In this document: positions 33,213 through 41,964 of the stretch, in pieces
How the letters are laid out: every line of letters begins with the position of its first letter
How positions within the stretch are numbered: the first letter of the stretch is position 1
NCBI GenBank assembly: GCA_004557545.1
Contig: SFGV01000008.1
Span: 1 to 53,448, forward strand
Length of the DNA: 53,448 bases
Source of the DNA: Succinatimonas hippei
Lineage (GTDB): Bacteria; Pseudomonadota; Gammaproteobacteria; Enterobacterales; Succinivibrionaceae
Direction: 5' to 3'
Position numbers and translations under genes: made by a program
Notes under the pieces: generated by a model
The model's database searches: none
What the model saw: the letters and a program-made list of their open reading frames with translations, nothing else
Told to the model about the DNA's origin: nothing

Positions 33213-33949
33213 TGATCCGCATTGAAGGTCAAATCCCGGATTTTGGTGACGACGGGGCATGCCGTAGATCGCTTGAGCAGATAGCGTCAGGTGGAGAAAA
33301 TGATCCGTTGCTCCGCTTTTCGGAGCGCACTGAGCTTTTGCTCCCGGGAGATCGTCACGCTTTTTTTCTGGACTTCACCTCGCGTGACCTGATATGGCGG
33401 GCCTTACACAGTGGAAGGCACAGTGAGGCAGTATGCCGAGCCGTAATGGGCAGTATGGAAGACCCCACGGTTTATGACGCTAGCGCGGGGCTTGGACGTG
33501 ATTCCTTCGTCCTTCAGTGCGCGGGCGCAAAAGTTGTGATGTTTGAGCGTAACCCTGTGGTCTGGGCTTTGCTTTATGACGCTTTGAAAAGAGCGCGCGA
33601 TAGCTATGATTTTATAAATTCCATCCCAAATGGACTCCCACGACTCGCGTCTATTGGTTCTCTGACATCTCACACGGGATCAGAAAAAGCCGACAGCGTC
33701 TACTACGACCCCATGTTTCCTAAAAGGCGCAAGAGTGCTCTGGTGCGAAAGGAAATGAGAGTGCTCCAGATACTCGCGGGACCTGATGAGGACTCAGAGC
33801 AGGTTCTGCCACAGCTGTTGGGTAGAGCCACGAGAAGAGTCATCGTAAAGCGTCCTGCCGGAGCGGATCGTTTATGCAAAGACAGGCTATCACCTTCAGG
33901 AAGCGTCGATGGCGGAACGTGTCGTTTCGATATTTACATGGTTTCCTGA
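33212..33949 (+). CDS. rsmJ: 16S rRNA (guanine1516-N2)-methyltransferase RsmJ
   Basis: 245 residues. SAM site DASAGLGRDSFVLQCAG, acidic strand VVMFERNP, and the catalytic block YYDPMFPKRRKSALVRKEMRV with VIVKRPAGA near the end, matching E. coli RsmJ (YhiQ). It methylates G1516 of 16S rRNA. Last gene of the purE operon by a 1-base overlap. E. coli keeps rsmJ next to prlC, so linkage to aroE is a rearrangement. It converges on the ModA-like gene with a 6-base gap and no visible terminator. Confidence 0.93.
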   Translation: MIRIEGQIPDFGDDGACRRSLEQIASGGENDPLLRFSERTELLLPGDRHAFFLDFTSRDLIWRALHSGRHSEAVCRAVMGSMEDPTVYDASAGLGRDSFVLQCAGAKVVMFERNPVVWALLYDALKRARDSYDFINSIPNGLPRLASIGSLTSHTGSEKADSVYYDPMFPKRRKSALVRKEMRVLQILAGPDEDSEQVLPQLLGRATRRVIVKRPAGADRLCKDRLSPSGSVDGGTCRFDIYMVS

Positions 33950-33955
33950 ATGCTC

Positions 33956-34711
33956 TCAATGCAGGGGTTTGTCAAAGCCCGCACGCTGAAAGGATCTGAG
34001 AACCGCCGGATCATCCTTAAAAAAGGTATATAGATCAGTTGCCTCTTTAGAGGGGATGGCGTTGTTTAAAAGCAATATGTAGTAATCAAGTTCAGGATAA
34101 TTGTCCCGCGGCACCTGCCAGTATGAACCCTTGGGCATGCCGTCAGATCCCAGAATTAAAGGTTTGGTGAGAAAACCAGCTTGCACGTTCCCGCTTTCAA
34201 CCATGGCCAGTACCTGAAACTCGTGATCGGGTCTGTATATGCGGCCTTTAAGATATTCTGTCGGGAAGTCGGATCTTCTGACTATCTGTGTCGCCGCGTA
34301 CCCGGCAGGAGTGAGTTCGGCTTTAGGAACAGCAAGCGATCTGAGCTGTTTGTTGGAAACAGCCAGAGCCTTTGAGTCAAGCAGGGAAGGATCGGCAGAC
34401 CACAGAACCAGCGGAGCTCTGACAAAAGCGTGAAGATGCGCCTGATCCCCAAGACCTGAGCGAATAAGAATGAGCGGCAGTTTTTCATCCGAGCTTATCA
34501 CTATGTCGCATTTTGCTTCATGATTAGTGATTTTCGCTTCAAGATCCTCTGAGGTTCCGTACAGGACTTTGAAAGAGCGTTGTGATTTCAGAGGCTCAAT
34601 AGCGCTGTAGGTCTGCGTTGCCGCGCATACCGCGGGTTCGGCACTGACTCTGGTTAAAGTGGTAATGATAGTAAGCGAGGCAATGATTATAAAGGAATAT
34701 GCTTTTCGCAT
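33956..34711 (-). CDS. Secreted solute-binding protein, ModA-like
   Basis: 251 residues. A signal peptide is clear: MRKAYS, a hydrophobic core IIIASLTIITTL, and VSA-E as a likely cleavage site near residue 24. The mature part follows the molybdate/sulfate binding-protein pattern: SSDEKLPLILIRSG, APLVLWSADP, LAVSNKQ, PAGYAATQIV, MVESGNVQAGFLTKPLI and YYILLLNNA. No ABC permease or ATPase lies nearby. Instead it overlaps the symporter-IIA gene by 25 bases, with AGGA before its ATG inside that gene, so the two are co-expressed. The ligand cannot be read from sequence; molybdate is only the nearest family. A role as an orphan sensor or receptor is possible. Confidence 0.65.
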   Translation of the reverse strand: MRKAYSFIIIASLTIITTLTRVSAEPAVCAATQTYSAIEPLKSQRSFKVLYGTSEDLEAKITNHEAKCDIVISSDEKLPLILIRSGLGDQAHLHAFVRAPLVLWSADPSLLDSKALAVSNKQLRSLAVPKAELTPAGYAATQIVRRSDFPTEYLKGRIYRPDHEFQVLAMVESGNVQAGFLTKPLILGSDGMPKGSYWQVPRDNYPELDYYILLLNNAIPSKEATDLYTFFKDDPAVLRSFQRAGFDKPLH

Positions 34712-36498
34712 TCGAGGATCCTGTCTGTAATTTCAGAAGCAGTCATTGAGTTGCGAAGCCGGTCCGCAAATCCATCGACGCTCAGCATCAGCGCAAGTTG
34801 ACCGAGCAGGGTGATGTAGGACTGACCGTCATCCGGAGCTGCCAGCAAAAAAATCAAGTCGCATTTTCTGCCATCCGGAGCGCTGAAATCAAGAGGGGAA
34901 ACGAGCGTCGCGACCGCGATGGCTGGTCGTGTTACAAATTTTCCGCTCGCGTGCGGGATCGCAATACCCTCAGCAACCCCGGCAGGCGTAAATTGCATCT
35001 TTTGTCTGACCATATTTCTAAAAGCCGCTGGATCCGAGACTGCGTGTATAAGTCCAAGCCTTCCGCAAAGCGCGTCTATTACCTCATCCACGCTTGGGCT
35101 GTCGAGATGACAAATAACGCTTTTGCGGCATAACGCGTATCTGAGCGGGTGTGAGAGAAGCTTTACAGTCTTGGGAAGTCCCAGATGGGTACGTTCAAGT
35201 CCTGAAATGATGTTTTCAATAACACTCCCGTTTAGTTTGTAATGCGCGTTGTAGATAAAGGCACATGATATGACACAGAGCGCTGACAGCACTATCTGAG
35301 CGCGGAAAGCATAAAGCGCGACCTCTGATCCGAGTGGACGGTAATAATGGCTTGCCAGTGATGTCGCGAAAATGTTTACTACCGCGGCGGCGGCGCAGCC
35401 AGCGCAACGACAGCCACCTATAAATGAAAAGCAAAGAGCAGGCGATCTGCGGACGAGCTTGAATTCCCCATAATCAGCGCAATCGGCTCCCATAGTCCAG
35501 ATTGTTGACAACATCCATCCGCTTCCGAAACTGCCAAGAGCCAGAGCCATTACCACTCCTGCGGTAAGAGTATCGCTGGCTATGTCCAAAAGCGCAGCGC
35601 ACAGAGTTCCGCAGAAAGCCATGACGGTGGCTATCATGTAAATACTGCGTCTTGGAAAAATATCGCAGGCTCCGGAATACATGATCCCTGAGATTGGCCG
35701 GGTGACCGCCGGCGCGAGAATAAACAGTGACAGCATCCAGACCAGTGAATTGAAATAAAGCGCATAAACTGCAAGCGCCAGGATCTGAAGCACTACTGCA
35801 AACTCGCGGAGAAAGGCGGCCGTACCCGTGGTAAGCAATTGGTCGTTTGAGAATAAGAGGGCGAGAGCCTGCCTTATTGAGTTAATCCTTCCGGAGCGGG
35901 GCTTTGAGGTTAGCTGAAGATTTTCATGGAATATGAGAATAAATAACGCGGCAATAACTGAACCTGATGTGTATATGTATACATAATCACTGCCATCGGA
36001 GACAAAATTCAGAATGTATATGTAAAGACCGCAAAGAACTGTAGAAATAGCAAAACCAATTCCCTGAGGAAAAGAAAGCAGGCTTTCGCGCAGATGCATT
36101 TTTGATGCAAATTCCGCTATATCCCCCATGAAGCAGCCCATAGCCGAGCCGTAGCAGAACAAAAAACCGAAGAAAACCGGAACGCAGGCTAGGTTATTGT
36201 CAACTTGCGAAGGCAGTATGAACATCAAAACCAAAAATACGGACGTTCCCGCCAAAAGACAGGATCTGAACAGCGCGTGGCGGGAGATCAGATGATCGTA
36301 TAAAAAACCGGCGATTACTTCACAGCATCCGGCAGCGGTTAGCCCGAGGATCCAAAGCCAGACCGGCAGGTGAGGATCGAATTCCAGAACCGAGAACAGA
36401 TATACAAAGTAAAAAGCAGTTCCGTAAATAAGCGCGAAATCCTTCGCCGCGAAGGCAAAGCACAGCGCCGCCCTTGAGGAGCCGGCGCTTTCAGTCAT
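34687..36498 (-). CDS. GPH-family symporter fused to a PTS IIA domain (fructose/Ntr type)
   Basis: 603 residues. Residues 1-420 form about twelve membrane spans; ADYGEFK (341-347) between spans is the signature of the glycoside-pentoside-hexuronide:cation symporters (MelB, LacS). After a linker (430-460) comes a PTS EIIA type 2 domain (about 463-603) with the phospho-histidine site GVAEGIAIPHASG (His516) and DLIFLLAAP. LacS carries a IIA domain of the glucose type, which is unrelated in fold, so this is a different fusion. It likely takes up a sugar with H+ or Na+ and is tuned by HPr or NPr phosphate. Start ATG has AGAGGG 4 bases upstream. Follows glmS by 33 bases. Substrate unknown; N-terminal GPH motifs are degenerate. 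Confidence 0.75.
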   Translation of the reverse strand: MTESAGSSRAALCFAFAAKDFALIYGTAFYFVYLFSVLEFDPHLPVWLWILGLTAAGCCEVIAGFLYDHLISRHALFRSCLLAGTSVFLVLMFILPSQVDNNLACVPVFFGFLFCYGSAMGCFMGDIAEFASKMHLRESLLSFPQGIGFAISTVLCGLYIYILNFVSDGSDYVYIYTSGSVIAALFILIFHENLQLTSKPRSGRINSIRQALALLFSNDQLLTTGTAAFLREFAVVLQILALAVYALYFNSLVWMLSLFILAPAVTRPISGIMYSGACDIFPRRSIYMIATVMAFCGTLCAALLDIASDTLTAGVVMALALGSFGSGWMLSTIWTMGADCADYGEFKLVRRSPALCFSFIGGCRCAGCAAAAVVNIFATSLASHYYRPLGSEVALYAFRAQIVLSALCVISCAFIYNAHYKLNGSVIENIISGLERTHLGLPKTVKLLSHPLRYALCRKSVICHLDSPSVDEVIDALCGRLGLIHAVSDPAAFRNMVRQKMQFTPAGVAEGIAIPHASGKFVTRPAIAVATLVSPLDFSAPDGRKCDLIFLLAAPDDGQSYITLLGQLALMLSVDGFADRLRNSMTASEITDRILECEKHIPL

Positions 36499-36531
36499 TT
36501 TTCCCTCTCTTTAGTACAGCGCTCTTTGTCA

Positions 36532-38367
36532 TTACTCTACAGTTACCGACTTGGCAAGATTGCGCGGCTGATCTACATCGGTGCCGTTGATTACAGCGCA
36601 ATGGTAGGCTAATTGCTGAAGCGGCAGCGTAAAGAGGATTGGCTGTAAAACAGGATCTGCCGCGGGCAGTTTTATTATATTGGTCTGTCTATCATCCTTA
36701 AACGCGTTACTGCCCTCCTGAGAGAACACGTAGAGTCTGCCTCCGCGGGCGCGTACCTCCTCAATATTTGATTCAAGCTTGCTCAAAAGCGCGTTATCCG
36801 GGGCAACCACAACCACAGGCATAGTCTCATCTATAAGGGCTATCGGCCCATGCTTGAGTTCGCCGGCTGCATATCCTTCGGCATGTATGTAGCTGATCTC
36901 CTTAAGCTTAAGAGCGCCTTCAAGGGCAATCGGGTACATTATGCCCCGTCCAAGGAACAGGCAGTTGTGTTTGTCTGCGAAGCGGCCAGCGAGTTCCTTT
37001 ATTTTTTCGTCACCAGAAAGCACCTCGCGTGCGGCATCCGGAAGCGCCTTTATGGCGTTTACTATTTTCCTGCCTTCCTCGGCGCTAATGGTTTTGCGCG
37101 TGCGCCCAAGATAGAGCGTGATCAGAAGCAACGAAAGCAACTGGGTGGTGAAGGCTTTGGTTGACGCGACCCCTATTTCAGCCCCGGCTCTGGTGAGCAT
37201 CGCGAAATCACTTTCGCGCACCAGCGATGAGGAGCCGGCATTACAGATGCACAGAGAAGCGCTGTAGCCCTGTTTTTTGGCCAGTCTGAGACAGGCCAGT
37301 GTGTCGGCGGTCTCTCCTGACTGGGATATAGTTATGAAAAGCGTATTGTCTTTTACCACCGCGCGACGGTAACGGTATTCAGACGCGATTTCAACGGATG
37401 TTGAGATTCCGGCCAGTTCCTCAAGCCAGTACTTCCCAACAAGCCCTGCGTGATAAGAAGTACCGCACGCTACTATCTTGATGCAATCAGTCTTTTCAAG
37501 CAGTTTTGGATCAAAGCCGGTGATCGAGCTGAGATCGGCATTGTCCGCGCCAAGCCTGCCCATAGCAGTGTTCTTTAGGGCTTCAGGCTGCTCAAAGATC
37601 TCTTTTTGCATGAAATGACGGTATTTGCCTTTTGAAATTGACTCGGCGTCCAGATCTGATTCGCAAATCTCATGATGATGCTCTACAAGATCTAATGAGT
37701 AAATCCTGACTGACTTTGTGGTGAGTACGGCTATTTCGCCTTCATCAAGATAGATGAAACGGCGAGTAACCGGCAACAGGGCCAGTACATCCGAGGCAAC
37801 GAAATTCTCCTCTATCCCAAGACCTATAACCAGAGGTGACCCATAGCGGGCGGCGTAGATGGTGTCAGGATCCTCACTGTCAATAAGCGCCAGCGCGTAA
37901 GAGCCTTTTACGCCTCGAAGCGCGGTGGCGAAAGCCTCTTTAAGCGGCAGCCCTTTTTTTACATGTAAAAAGTGTATCTGCGCCAGCAGTACCTCGGTAT
38001 CAGTCTGTGATTTGAACGCGTAGCCTTCTTTAACCAGCGTTTCCTTCATCTGGGCGAAGTTTTCAATGATCCCGTTATGAACCATTGAGAGGGTTCCGAC
38101 TATGTGAGGATGGGCGTTGGTAGCGGTAGGCACACCATGTGTGGCCCATCTGGTGTGGGCAATTCCGGTTTTGCCGGGGCATCCCTCATCACGGACCATA
38201 TCCATAAGCACGCGCACTTTCTGGGTAGTTTTTATGCAACGAAGCGAACCGTTTGAGATGGTGCAGATCCCGCAACTGTCATAACCGCGGTATTCAAGTC
38301 TTGACAGACCCTCAAGCAGTATTGGCGCTACATCGCGCTGAGCTACGGCCCCTACAATTCCACACAT
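36532..38367 (-). CDS. glmS: Glutamine-fructose-6-phosphate aminotransferase GlmS
   Basis: 611 residues (E. coli 609). The glutaminase nucleophile Cys2 (MCGIVGAVAQ), YRGYDS and HTRWATHG in the N-terminal domain; two SIS sugar-isomerase domains with CGTSYHAG, ISQSGETADT and GRGIMYPIALEGALKLKEISYIHAEGY split over blocks; C-terminal KSVTVE. It makes glucosamine-6-phosphate, the first step to UDP-GlcNAc for peptidoglycan and LPS. It follows glmU by 24 bases, as in the enterobacterial glmUS operon. No ribozyme is expected in this lineage and the gap is too short for one. Confidence 0.97.
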   Translation of the reverse strand: MCGIVGAVAQRDVAPILLEGLSRLEYRGYDSCGICTISNGSLRCIKTTQKVRVLMDMVRDEGCPGKTGIAHTRWATHGVPTATNAHPHIVGTLSMVHNGIIENFAQMKETLVKEGYAFKSQTDTEVLLAQIHFLHVKKGLPLKEAFATALRGVKGSYALALIDSEDPDTIYAARYGSPLVIGLGIEENFVASDVLALLPVTRRFIYLDEGEIAVLTTKSVRIYSLDLVEHHHEICESDLDAESISKGKYRHFMQKEIFEQPEALKNTAMGRLGADNADLSSITGFDPKLLEKTDCIKIVACGTSYHAGLVGKYWLEELAGISTSVEIASEYRYRRAVVKDNTLFITISQSGETADTLACLRLAKKQGYSASLCICNAGSSSLVRESDFAMLTRAGAEIGVASTKAFTTQLLSLLLITLYLGRTRKTISAEEGRKIVNAIKALPDAAREVLSGDEKIKELAGRFADKHNCLFLGRGIMYPIALEGALKLKEISYIHAEGYAAGELKHGPIALIDETMPVVVVAPDNALLSKLESNIEEVRARGGRLYVFSQEGSNAFKDDRQTNIIKLPAADPVLQPILFTLPLQQLAYHCAVINGTDVDQPRNLAKSVTVE

Positions 38368-38391
38368 AATGCTGACCTCAGTTTCTTCCGG

Positions 38392-39792
38392 TTATTTGCC
38401 TTTGGGAGATTCTTTCTTAGGACGATTATAGCCGTCAATTATGGTTTTCCCGGCACGGGTTATAACAAGCGCTCCTTCATTTGCCTGAATGTGTCTGGTA
38501 TAGGTCGTTCCGGCACCGATGGTAACGCCTGACGGTACGGTTACCGGAGCTACCAGCTGAGTATCCGATCCAATGAATACATCATCACCGACAACAGTTT
38601 TATGCTTGTTAGCTCCATCATAGTTGCAGGTTATGGTGCCTGCTCCGACGTTAATGTCCCTGCCAAATTCAGCATCCCCGATATACGAGAGATGTCCGGC
38701 TTTGGTTCCTTCTCCCATATGGGCTTTTTTAAGCTCTACAAAATCGCCTATATGTACTCTGTCTTCTAAGACATTACCAGAGCGAAGTCTGGCAAATGGT
38801 CCTATAGTCGCGGCGCGTTTTATAGTTGATCCCTCGATTATGGTGTAAGGAGATATGATGGTTCCGTCTCCGATGCTGCAATCCTTTATGACGCAGCCCG
38901 CGCCGACAATTACATTGTCGCCAAGCACAACCCTGCCCTCAAACAGACAGTTAATGTCTATAAAACAATCTGTTCCGCACTGCAGGCTTCCGCGCACATC
39001 GATACGTTTGGGATCTGCCAGTGTGACTCCCGCATCCAAAAGGGCGCGCGAGGTTATCTCGCGATAAGCTGCCTCGGCCTGCGCGAGCTGAAGGTTTGAG
39101 TTGACTCCGCAAAGAGTATTGAAATCACCAGCGCGGGTAAGAGAGACCTTCCTCCCTTTTGCGAGCATGATAGCCGGAACATCAGTCAGGTAATATTCTC
39201 CCTGAGCGTTTGAATTCTTTACCTCAGGCAAAGCCTCCTTAAGCGCCAAGGCCCTGGAACAGATTATTCCGGTGTTTATCTCATTGATTTTTCGTTGCTG
39301 GTCTGTGGCGTCTTTTTCTTCAACAATTGACATAAAAGAGCCGCCGGCAGAGCGGATTATCCTGCCATAGCCTGTCGGATCCGGGATAATCGCGGTAAGG
39401 ATGCCCATGTCACAGGCTGCGCTTTGCGCAAGAAAATTCCTGAGATCCTCAGGGCGCACCAGAGGGGTATCTCCATACAGCACCAGCACCATGCTGTCAT
39501 CATGCACCCTATCAATCGCGCACGAAACCGCGTCAGCCGTTCCCAGTTGCTTTTCCTGAATGACAGTGTCAGTCAGCGCGCTGATTTCAGAGGGCAGAGT
39601 TTCAAGATAATCAGAGACCTGTGCGGCTCCAAAGCCCGCGACAACATGGATCGCGCGCGGAGAGAGTCTGAACGCGCTCTCAAGCACCCTTCCCAGCATT
39701 GGAACACCCGCGACAGGATGCAGAACCTTTGGTTTTTTTGATTTCATTCTGGTGCCTTTCCCGGCAGCCAGAACAATTATCTCTGTATTCAT
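38392..39792 (-). CDS. glmU: Bifunctional UDP-GlcNAc pyrophosphorylase/GlcN-1-P acetyltransferase GlmU
   Basis: 466 residues from the ATG at 39792, which aligns with E. coli GlmU (456); a GTG 14 codons upstream would lie inside lgt and is less likely. N-terminal uridyltransferase begins IIVLAAGKGTRMKSKKPKVL; EKDATDQQ and ITAIIPDPTGYGR follow; from about 255 a left-handed beta helix with hexapeptide repeats ends in AGTITCNYDGANKHKT and DGYNRPKK. It acetylates GlcN-1-P then makes UDP-GlcNAc. The ribosome site is weak. The start is 4 bases after the lgt stop. In E. coli glmU follows the atp operon, not lgt. Confidence 0.96.
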   Translation of the reverse strand: MNTEIIVLAAGKGTRMKSKKPKVLHPVAGVPMLGRVLESAFRLSPRAIHVVAGFGAAQVSDYLETLPSEISALTDTVIQEKQLGTADAVSCAIDRVHDDSMVLVLYGDTPLVRPEDLRNFLAQSAACDMGILTAIIPDPTGYGRIIRSAGGSFMSIVEEKDATDQQRKINEINTGIICSRALALKEALPEVKNSNAQGEYYLTDVPAIMLAKGRKVSLTRAGDFNTLCGVNSNLQLAQAEAAYREITSRALLDAGVTLADPKRIDVRGSLQCGTDCFIDINCLFEGRVVLGDNVIVGAGCVIKDCSIGDGTIISPYTIIEGSTIKRAATIGPFARLRSGNVLEDRVHIGDFVELKKAHMGEGTKAGHLSYIGDAEFGRDINVGAGTITCNYDGANKHKTVVGDDVFIGSDTQLVAPVTVPSGVTIGAGTTYTRHIQANEGALVITRAGKTIIDGYNRPKKESPKGK

Positions 39793-39796
39793 AAAA

Positions 39797-40636
39797 TCAC
39801 TTATCTTTTTTGTCTGTTGTTTGACTGGTATCACTCAGCTTAACAGGACAGGCGCTCTTACCGAACCTGCCCTTGTGAGCGAGAAGCATGATTGCAAGAC
39901 CTGCGATTATAAATGGCACACTGAGGTACTGTCCCACAGTAAGCGAGGAGCCTGTGAGGTAGTCTGCCTGTTCGACCTTGATGTATTCTATTAAGAATCT
40001 TGATAAAAATACCGAAAAAACAAACAACCCAAAAAGCATTCCGCTGTTGCGTTTTCTCCAGAAAACGAAGAGCAGGGATAGCAGGATAAAAATCGTGAAA
40101 TAGCACGCGGCCTCAAACAGTTGTGCCGGATATCTGGGAAAATCCTCGCCAAGCGCGGTGAAAACCACACCGAAGCTACCGTTGGTAGGGATCCCGACTA
40201 TTTCGGAATTCATGAAGTTCCCTACCCTTATGAGCGCGCAAACCAGCGCAGTCGGAACCACCATCATGTCGGCAAGCATCATGAAATTATAACGGTAATG
40301 ATGGCAGAACCATGCCATGATTATCAGTACTCCGGCTGCCCCGCCGTGACTTGCCAGTCCGCCCTTCCAGATCTTTAGTATTTCAAGAGGGTGGGACAGG
40401 AAATAGTCTGGCTCATAGAAAAGACAGTGCCCGAGCCGCGCGCCTATGACTGTACCTAAAAACATGCAGACCAGCATGCGATCCAGATCATCGCTTTTCC
40501 AATGACGGTGGCGGAACATCATCTGCATAATGAAGTAGCCGATTATAAAGCCGCCTGAGAAGAGCAACCCGTACCATCGGATTTCAAGAGGCCCGATTGA
40601 AAAGGCTATAGGATTTACGGTTGATACGAAGAGCAT
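39797..40636 (-). CDS. lgt: Prolipoprotein diacylglyceryl transferase Lgt
   Basis: 279 residues, seven membrane spans. Typical LEIRWYGLLF near residue 20, HGGAAGVLI around 100, and the Lgt signature RVGNFMNSEIVGIPT around 140. It moves diacylglycerol from phosphatidylglycerol to the lipobox cysteine of prolipoproteins at the inner membrane. The C-terminus is a basic, hydrophilic tail (KSACPVKLSDTSQTTDKKDK). First gene of lgt-glmU-glmS; no strong Shine-Dalgarno. Divergent from the unknown membrane gene at 40703. Confidence 0.96.
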   Translation of the reverse strand: MLFVSTVNPIAFSIGPLEIRWYGLLFSGGFIIGYFIMQMMFRHRHWKSDDLDRMLVCMFLGTVIGARLGHCLFYEPDYFLSHPLEILKIWKGGLASHGGAAGVLIIMAWFCHHYRYNFMMLADMMVVPTALVCALIRVGNFMNSEIVGIPTNGSFGVVFTALGEDFPRYPAQLFEAACYFTIFILLSLLFVFWRKRNSGMLFGLFVFSVFLSRFLIEYIKVEQADYLTGSSLTVGQYLSVPFIIAGLAIMLLAHKGRFGKSACPVKLSDTSQTTDKKDK

Positions 40637-40651
40637 GATGATTATGGTTTT

Positions 40652-40660
40652 TGCTAGAAT
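40652..40660 (+). promoter_or_regulatory. Extended -10 promoter for the membrane protein-PPTase pair
   Basis: TGcTAGAAT (TG plus a 5/6 -10) lies 42 bases before the ATG at 40703. No good -35 is seen. Confidence 0.4.
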
Positions 40661-40702
40661 TTAACCTGAACATTTTAGCCTGAAATCATAAAGGTGAAGC
40701 GG

Positions 40703-41254
40703 ATGGCATCAGTTGAAGATTTTTTCAGTGCGGCAGGCTGGACTTTGGTCATTTTAGGTCTCATAGCATGCTTTGTTCCGCACTGCTTTAAACGAGGTGT
40801 CATTGCGATGCTTATAGGCGATCTTTGCCTTTTCTTTGGCATAGTGATGCCAAGAACGTTTATGGATCTTGCTTTTTTTTCAGGTATCCCGTGGTTGGGA
40901 TCGACCGGCTACAAAGTACTTGGCGGCGGGATCTCAGCCGTTGTATACGTATTGTTCACAGGACCTTTCCTGATTAAGCGCATCAGATCAAGAAGAAACC
41001 TGAAAAAAGAAGACTCCGCTGCAAATAGCGATCGAAATAATGAGACGGCTTCAGTAATTGAAAACGACAATCAGAAAACAGGGGAGGAGCACTCTGATAA
41101 TAAGTCTCTGGTTGTCGATCCTGCAATTTTCTCAAAAGTAAGAGAAGCAAAAGCACAGGATGAGCATGGTCTGAATGATCAGGGGACAACCGGGCTCAAG
41201 CAGGTTCGAAAGGAGCTTTTCTCCGGTCTTGAGCACGGTGACAGGCCTTTATGA
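40703..41254 (+). CDS. Unknown small membrane protein
   Basis: 183 residues from the ATG at 40703 (AAGG 8 bases upstream); a GTG at 40694 would add three. I do not recognise a family. The first 95 residues hold three to four hydrophobic segments (WTLVILGLIACFV, VIAMLIGDLCLFFGIVM, LAFFSGIPWLG, VLGGGISAVVYVLFTG). A basic patch IKRIRSRRNLKK follows, pointing to a cytoplasmic tail, then a 75-residue acidic, Asn/Asp/Glu-rich region (NSDRNNETASVIENDNQ). The stop overlaps the start of the phosphopantetheinyl transferase gene by 4 bases (ATGA), so the two are translationally coupled. Confidence 0.7.
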   Translation: MASVEDFFSAAGWTLVILGLIACFVPHCFKRGVIAMLIGDLCLFFGIVMPRTFMDLAFFSGIPWLGSTGYKVLGGGISAVVYVLFTGPFLIKRIRSRRNLKKEDSAANSDRNNETASVIENDNQKTGEEHSDNKSLVVDPAIFSKVREAKAQDEHGLNDQGTTGLKQVRKELFSGLEHGDRPL

Positions 41255-41964
41255 TCGCTCTAGGTCGCATACCTGATCTTGCGGCACGCTCAGAACTATT
41301 ACCAGGATCCTTTCATGAGCATGCCGCCCGTTTTGGCTCGTCAGGCCGCAAGGCTGCTTTTTTAGCCGGGCGGACGCTTTTGCAGCTGATGCTGCGGGAG
41401 CTCTCAATTTCGGACACTCTTCCCCATATTTCAACGGCAGAACATGGCAAGCCTTATTTTGACAGTTTAAGTAACGTGTTCTTCAACATAAGTCACAGCG
41501 GGGATCTGATCGCGGTTTGCGTAGCCGGATCCGAAACTGGGATTGATCTGGAGCTTTTAAAGCAAAGACACAATCTTGAAGGCCTTGAGCGCAGGGTTCT
41601 CAATTCTGACGAATTGTCATTTGTAAAAATCGATCCGCGAAGAGAGCTTGAACGTTTTACCGGCTTGTGGACCTTAAAGGAGTGTCTTTTGAAGGTGACA
41701 GGACGGGGAATTGGCGGTCTCTCTGGAGTCAATATCAGACCCTCTGACATGAAAGCTTCAGCCAGAGGCTGCCCTCCCGGGACAGCCCGTTGTTCCCTTT
41801 TAGACAGGATCCCCGGCGCTAAGGGTCCGATGTGGGTTACGTCATTTCTTCCACAAGAGGAAACGGCGCGTGAGATCCTGTGGGTGAGTGAAAATCGTTT
41901 CCTGAAGCTACCGCCTGCGGTTGGATATCTTGATTTTAAGGTTATCTCTAATAAATTACCCTGA
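41251..41964 (+). CDS. 4'-phosphopantetheinyl transferase (Sfp/AcpT type)
   Basis: 237 residues. The Mg-binding motif GIDLE (97-101; Asp99, Glu101) and the WTLKECLLKVTGRG motif (140-153; Lys143, Glu144, Lys148) define the superfamily; FNISHSGDLI (78-87) precedes them. It transfers phosphopantetheine from CoA to a serine of a carrier protein. The length suits the Sfp/AcpT type, not the 120-residue AcpS. No carrier-protein gene or synthase is nearby, so its target is unknown. Coupled to the unknown membrane gene by a 4-base overlap. Its last 17 bases overlap the 3' end of dnaE on the other strand. Confidence 0.88.
   Translation: MIALGRIPDLAARSELLPGSFHEHAARFGSSGRKAAFLAGRTLLQLMLRELSISDTLPHISTAEHGKPYFDSLSNVFFNISHSGDLIAVCVAGSETGIDLELLKQRHNLEGLERRVLNSDELSFVKIDPRRELERFTGLWTLKECLLKVTGRGIGGLSGVNIRPSDMKASARGCPPGTARCSLLDRIPGAKGPMWVTSFLPQEETAREILWVSENRFLKLPPAVGYLDFKVISNKLP

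Noticed and set aside
36499..36531. glmS-type ribozyme or riboswitch near glmS
   Set aside because: The gaps on both sides of glmS are 24-33 bases, too short, and this element belongs to Gram-positive lineages.
39793..39834. GTG start 14 codons upstream for GlmU
   Set aside because: It lies inside lgt and the internal ATG aligns with the family start.
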